A stretch of DNA of 6,831 bases from Candidatus Latescibacterota bacterium (GTDB lineage: Bacteria; Krumholzibacteriota; Krumholzibacteriia; WVZY01; JAKEHA01), in the NCBI GenBank assembly GCA_022615275.1, contig JAKEHA010000336.1:1-6831 (forward strand), given 5' to 3'. The notes under the pieces are model-generated. The model ran no database searches and was not told where the DNA came from. It saw only the letters and a list, made by a program, of their open reading frames with translations. Both the position numbers and the translations under genes were made by a program. Of the stretch, positions 4,084 to 6,831 are shown in pieces; positions within the stretch are counted from its first letter, which is position 1; every line of letters starts with the position of its first letter.

Positions 4084-6431
4084 GAAAGCTCGTCGAAGCG
4101 CGCGCACTGCTTCGTCAGGCGCTCCGCTCTCTCGCCGGCGAAGCGCCGGATCCCTTCCAGAATCCACTTGGGCGAGAGGTGCGCCTCTTCGACCACTTCG
4201 TCGACGCTCCCGCCCGTGCGCCAGCGGTTGTCCCAGTCGCTCGAGAGCCAGTACTCGCCGGTGAGCCCGTAGTCGACCCAATCGTACATCAAACGCCGGG
4301 CGCGGTTGGTGACGGCCATGGCGTCGAAGCGCTCGGCGGGTGAATACACCGAGTCACGGTAGGCCGCGTCCTGAAGCGCAAAGAGGTGCGGGCTGATCGC
4401 GGCCACGATCTTCACGTTGAGCTTCTCTTCGTCCAGCTTGGGGAGCAGCTTCACGACGTTGTTCGTGGTCGACGTCCCCTGCACGACCACCACACCCATC
4501 TTGGGCTGGTCCTTCCGATACGCACGCAGCACGTAGGCGCCGCGCGCCGCCTCGAAGTGCGAGGCCATGCCGAGCTTCGCGCGATCGGGAATCTCGATCG
4601 AAGGGCGAGTCAGGTGCAGTGCGACGATGGGCGCGTTGGTCTTGAGTGCGGCCGCGATGACGACCGGCACCTCGTTGAACTCCCACGGGTGGACGTCGAT
4701 GACGTGGCCGTCGGGGAACAGCTGTGTCACACCGGGCGAGAAAATGCCGAAGTGCGTGCGCGAGTCCTCCGCCGTCTCGGGGCCGCTGTGCCCCGCGATC
4801 CACAGCACCTTGCCCACCTTGATCTGCGAATCCTGCGCGAGCTGGCTGAACAGACGCATGGGCCCGTACTTGAGATACACGAACGAGCCGTACGTCGAAC
4901 ACGTGGCGTAGAAGCCGTTGAAGTCCTCGTAGGGCGTGCGCGAGAAGTTGACACTGGCGATGCCGGTGGCGATGCCGGAGTTGGTGAACTCGGTGATGCC
5001 TTGCGGCAACAGAATGCCGTCCAGATTCTTGTCGCGGTCGAACCACCCGTAGCCCTTGACGTCCTCCCACTCCTTCGAAAAACCGGCGATATTGGTGGAT
5101 TCGGCCAGGTCGGCGCTCATCGCGATGAAGAGCGGCCGGTCGTAGTTCTTGCGCGTGTACGCGTTCACCCACGCGCCCCAGCGCGCGAGTGCGGCGCGGT
5201 TGGGGTGCTTCTCGCCCGGCTTGGCCCACATCGACTCCGGGTAGCTCTTGAAGTCGGTGATCTTGGCGTCGCGCGTCGGGTTCTTCGCGACGTCGAGCTT
5301 GAAGCCCGCGATGTCGTTCGGCACCGACTCGCCGATTTCCACGAGCCGTTCGGCAACATAGTCGACGAGCGCACTGTCGGAGCGAATCACGTCGGCGACG
5401 ACCTTGAGATTGGCGCGGCACTGGGCCGCGATCTCCGCTGCATCCTTGGGCGCGGGCTCGCCGAAGCCCGCGAACGAGACGCCGTACTTCTCCATGAAGG
5501 GCTTCTTCGTGCCCCAGAACAACTCGCTGTTCATCGGGTGCGGCGTGCCGTGCGACTTGTTGTCGTACTTCAAGTACTCGCGGCCTTTGCGGGTGCGCAT
5601 GAACATCATGCTGGGACGGCGCTCGGGGTTGTCGCCCATCACCATGTCGAACATCGCGCGCGTCACCGACTCCCAGTTGCTGCCGTCCTTGGCTTCGCTC
5701 ACACGCCAGCCGTGGGCGGAAAACCAGTCGCGCGGGGATCCGTGCACGAAGTGGCTGTACGCGATGTCGTCGATGCCGAAGTCGTTCCAATCGACCACGT
5801 AGTGAAAATTGGTGAGGCCCAGTCCGTAGGCCGAGTTCATCGTCTCGTGTGCGGCACCCGGTGTGAGCCCGCCTTCGCCCTCGAACGCGAACACGCGCAC
5901 GCCCTCGGCACCCGCGCGCTTGAGAGCGAACGCCTGTCCCGCCGACGGCGGCGAGCCGTGTCCCGACGGGCCCGTGTTGGCCTTGACGAACAACGTCTTG
6001 CCTTCCATCTCGGCGTGTCCGGGGAGTCCTTTGTTGCGACGGAGCATGGCCAGGTCTTCCCACCACACCATGCGATCCTCGGGGATGAAGTAGCGCTTGT
6101 CTTGCGTGCGCTCGTGTTTCACGCGCAGCGCTTCCGCGAGCGCGGGGAGGGTCGCGTAGATGAGCGGCACGGTGTGGCCCGCCACCAGCGCGAAGCGGTC
6201 GCCGAAGCGCTTCTCGGGATGCCGGATATCCCAACGCATGGCACCGCTCAACAACAGCGACACCATCGCGTGCACCTTCGAGCGCGAGCCGCCCGGGTGA
6301 CCGCTCTGGCGGTAATTGAGCATGATGTCGATGTACTGATCGATGCAGTCCTTGAGCTTCTCCCAATGGGCGAAATGCTCGGATTGCAGACGGAACGCGT
6401 GGTCGAGGTCGGGTTTGTGATTGATGGCCAA
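4080..6431 (-). CDS. tkt: Transketolase, long divergent subfamily
   Basis: This 783-residue protein is a thiamine-diphosphate enzyme expected to transfer two-carbon ketol units between sugar phosphates in the pentose phosphate or Calvin cycle. The TPP-binding half spans about 25-315, a long linker 316-415, the pyrimidine half 416-620 and the C-terminal domain 630-783. By alignment from memory with yeast transketolase, catalytic residues are kept: H45 (H30), H86 (H69), H139 (H103), D441 (D382), S445 (S386), E481 (E418), H548 (H469), D556 (D477), H560 (H481) and R609 (R528). The cofactor motif is altered: GEG (185-187) replaces GDG, so the Mg ligand is E186, exactly 30 residues before N216. It is about 100 residues longer than usual transketolases. 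The start is TTG at 6431, five bases after AAGGGGG. It has its own promoter and ends inside the GAF gene's stop. It is not a phosphoketolase: that family's N-terminal motifs are absent. Confidence 0.9.
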   Translation of the reverse strand: MAINHKPDLDHAFRLQSEHFAHWEKLKDCIDQYIDIMLNYRQSGHPGGSRSKVHAMVSLLLSGAMRWDIRHPEKRFGDRFALVAGHTVPLIYATLPALAEALRVKHERTQDKRYFIPEDRMVWWEDLAMLRRNKGLPGHAEMEGKTLFVKANTGPSGHGSPPSAGQAFALKRAGAEGVRVFAFEGEGGLTPGAAHETMNSAYGLGLTNFHYVVDWNDFGIDDIAYSHFVHGSPRDWFSAHGWRVSEAKDGSNWESVTRAMFDMVMGDNPERRPSMMFMRTRKGREYLKYDNKSHGTPHPMNSELFWGTKKPFMEKYGVSFAGFGEPAPKDAAEIAAQCRANLKVVADVIRSDSALVDYVAERLVEIGESVPNDIAGFKLDVAKNPTRDAKITDFKSYPESMWAKPGEKHPNRAALARWGAWVNAYTRKNYDRPLFIAMSADLAESTNIAGFSKEWEDVKGYGWFDRDKNLDGILLPQGITEFTNSGIATGIASVNFSRTPYEDFNGFYATCSTYGSFVYLKYGPMRLFSQLAQDSQIKVGKVLWIAGHSGPETAEDSRTHFGIFSPGVTQLFPDGHVIDVHPWEFNEVPVVIAAALKTNAPIVALHLTRPSIEIPDRAKLGMASHFEAARGAYVLRAYRKDQPKMGVVVVQGTSTTNNVVKLLPKLDEEKLNVKIVAAISPHLFALQDAAYRDSVYSPAERFDAMAVTNRARRLMYDWVDYGLTGEYWLSSDWDNRWRTGGSVDEVVEEAHLSPKWILEGIRRFAGERAERLTKQCARFDELS

Positions 6432-6436
6432 GAAGG

Positions 6437-6443
6437 CCCCCTT
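6437..6443 (-). promoter_or_regulatory. Ribosome binding site that fixes the TTG start of the transketolase
   Basis: On the minus strand this is AAGGGGG, five bases before TTG at 6431-6429. The next in-frame Met codon is at residue 37, inside the conserved N-terminal helices, so TTG is the best start. Confidence 0.6.
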
Positions 6444-6472
6444 GCGGTGTTCGAGTCGTGCGGCTCTGTCGG

Positions 6473-6502
6473 AGTCTAGCGCGAGGGCGAGCCGGGTGTC
6501 AA
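6473..6502 (-). promoter_or_regulatory. tkt: Sigma70-like promoter of the transketolase gene
   Basis: On the minus strand TTGACA (6502-6497) matches the -35 consensus perfectly. After 18 bases comes TAGACT (6478-6473), matching the -10 at 4 of 6 positions. Transcription would start near 6466, giving a leader of about 35 bases that contains the ribosome binding site. The perfect -35 in such GC-rich DNA is unlikely to be accidental. Confidence 0.6.
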
Positions 6503-6555
6503 AGGCCGCGGGAGCGGGAAACGCGGACCTTGGGGGGTGCGGACGGGGCGGGGAA

Positions 6556-6789
6556 CTAGAATTCGTATGAGACGCTCATCCCGACGTGCTGCTTGGTGAC
6601 GTCCATATTGAGTTGCCACCCGGCGGCGTCCGACGCGGCCCGGCGGTCGCGCTGGGCCGACATCACCTGGCGCGCGCAGCCGTAGCCGATCAACGCGCCC
6701 AGCGCCACGTCGGAGAGCCAGTGCGCGCTGACCACGATGCGCGAGTAGCTCATGGCCGTGGCCGCGGGGTACGCGGCCGCCCGCACCAT
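6556..6789 (-). CDS. PAP2-family phosphatase, C-terminal part, possibly broken
   Basis: The visible 77 residues contain SRIVVSAHWLSD (16-27), which fits the third PAP2 motif SR-x5-H-x3-D with R17, H23 and D27. A Gly/Ala-rich helix follows (VALGALIGYG, 28-37). PAP2 enzymes remove phosphate from lipid pyrophosphates or phosphatidic acid at the membrane. The earlier motifs (KxxxxxxRP and PSGH) must lie further upstream, so this cannot be a whole gene. The ATG at 6789 is only the first Met after an in-frame TAG at 6804-6802. Beyond that TAG the frame stays open to the window edge and still reads like PAP2 protein. A nonsense mutation, pseudogene or sequence error is therefore likely. The protein ends in VGMSVSYEF, an alternating strand with terminal Phe. 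It lies on the same strand as the transketolase gene, 124 bases upstream. Confidence 0.7.
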   Translation of the reverse strand: MVRAAAYPAATAMSYSRIVVSAHWLSDVALGALIGYGCARQVMSAQRDRRAASDAAGWQLNMDVTKQHVGMSVSYEF

Positions 6790-6831
6790 GCCGTGGTCCG
6801 GCTACAGGTGCGCCCGCACAGGCGCCAAGGC

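Noticed and set aside
4354..6366. Second long minus-strand frame (670 codons) inside the transketolase
   Set aside because: It is a frame-shifted shadow of the same gene, with an Arg-rich composition and no motifs.
4080..6431. Phosphoketolase as the identity of the large TPP enzyme
   Set aside because: The length is close to that of phosphoketolases, but the GHPGG, GHTVPLIYATL and HSGPETAEDSRTH segments align with transketolase. The GPGHGG and GDGEAETGPLA motifs expected of phosphoketolase are absent.
4386..6479. Open frame of 697 codons on the plus strand opposite the transketolase
   Set aside because: It mirrors the transketolase codons, is rich in Arg, Val and His, shows no domain, and the minus-strand protein is plainly real. 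Long antisense frames are expected in GC-rich coding DNA.
1..6831. A multi-gene defence, secretion or mobile system
   Set aside because: Neighbouring genes belong to unrelated families, point in different directions and have separate promoters. There is no transposase, integrase, toxin-antitoxin pair, CRISPR repeat or long direct repeat.

Overview
The window is GC-rich, densely coded DNA that looks like the chromosome of an environmental Gram-negative bacterium. The evidence is a lipobox lipoprotein, a periplasmic cyclophilin with a signal peptide, and start codons preceded by ordinary Shine-Dalgarno sequences or sigma70-like promoters. No phylum can be assigned from the sequence alone; Gemmatimonadota, Acidobacteriota or a related lineage would fit, but this is inference. 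I see no rRNA, tRNA, CRISPR array, transposase or phage gene.

Layout, left to right. (1) Bases 1-921 (+): the C-terminal part of a membrane family-2 glycosyltransferase of the cellulose-synthase/CslA type. (2) Bases 922-1287: a gap without a convincing gene. (3) Bases 1288-1929 (+): an unrecognised lipoprotein whose C-terminus has six cysteines in a mirror-symmetric spacing. (4) Bases 1946-1983: a strong hairpin shared by two convergent genes. (5) Bases 2011-2634 (-): a PpiA-like periplasmic peptidyl-prolyl isomerase with its own promoter. (6) Bases 2754-2981 (-): a small DUF2905-type membrane protein. (7) Bases 2982-3045: a 64-bp divergent promoter region. A self-complementary TTGCAA lies exactly at its centre, and both flanking genes appear to be transcribed leaderless. 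(8) Bases 3046-4083 (+): a six-helix membrane protein made of three WP-marked repeats, fused to a GAF domain closely resembling free methionine-R-sulfoxide reductase. (9) Bases 4080-6431 (-): a long, divergent transketolase whose stop codon overlaps that of the GAF gene in a CTAG tetranucleotide. It has a TTG start and a promoter with a perfect -35 hexamer. (10) Bases 6556-6789 (-): the C-terminal part of a PAP2-type phosphatase, interrupted by an in-frame stop near the window edge.

The genes are mostly separately promoted and do not form an obvious operon or defence system. The cell-envelope theme is clear: membrane glycosyltransferase, lipoprotein, periplasmic foldase, two membrane proteins and a PAP2 phosphatase. 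Transketolase is the only soluble central-metabolism enzyme. The most unusual items are the symmetric divergent promoter, the mirror-spaced cysteine module, the membrane-tethered fRMsr-like GAF domain and the altered thiamine-diphosphate motif of the transketolase.
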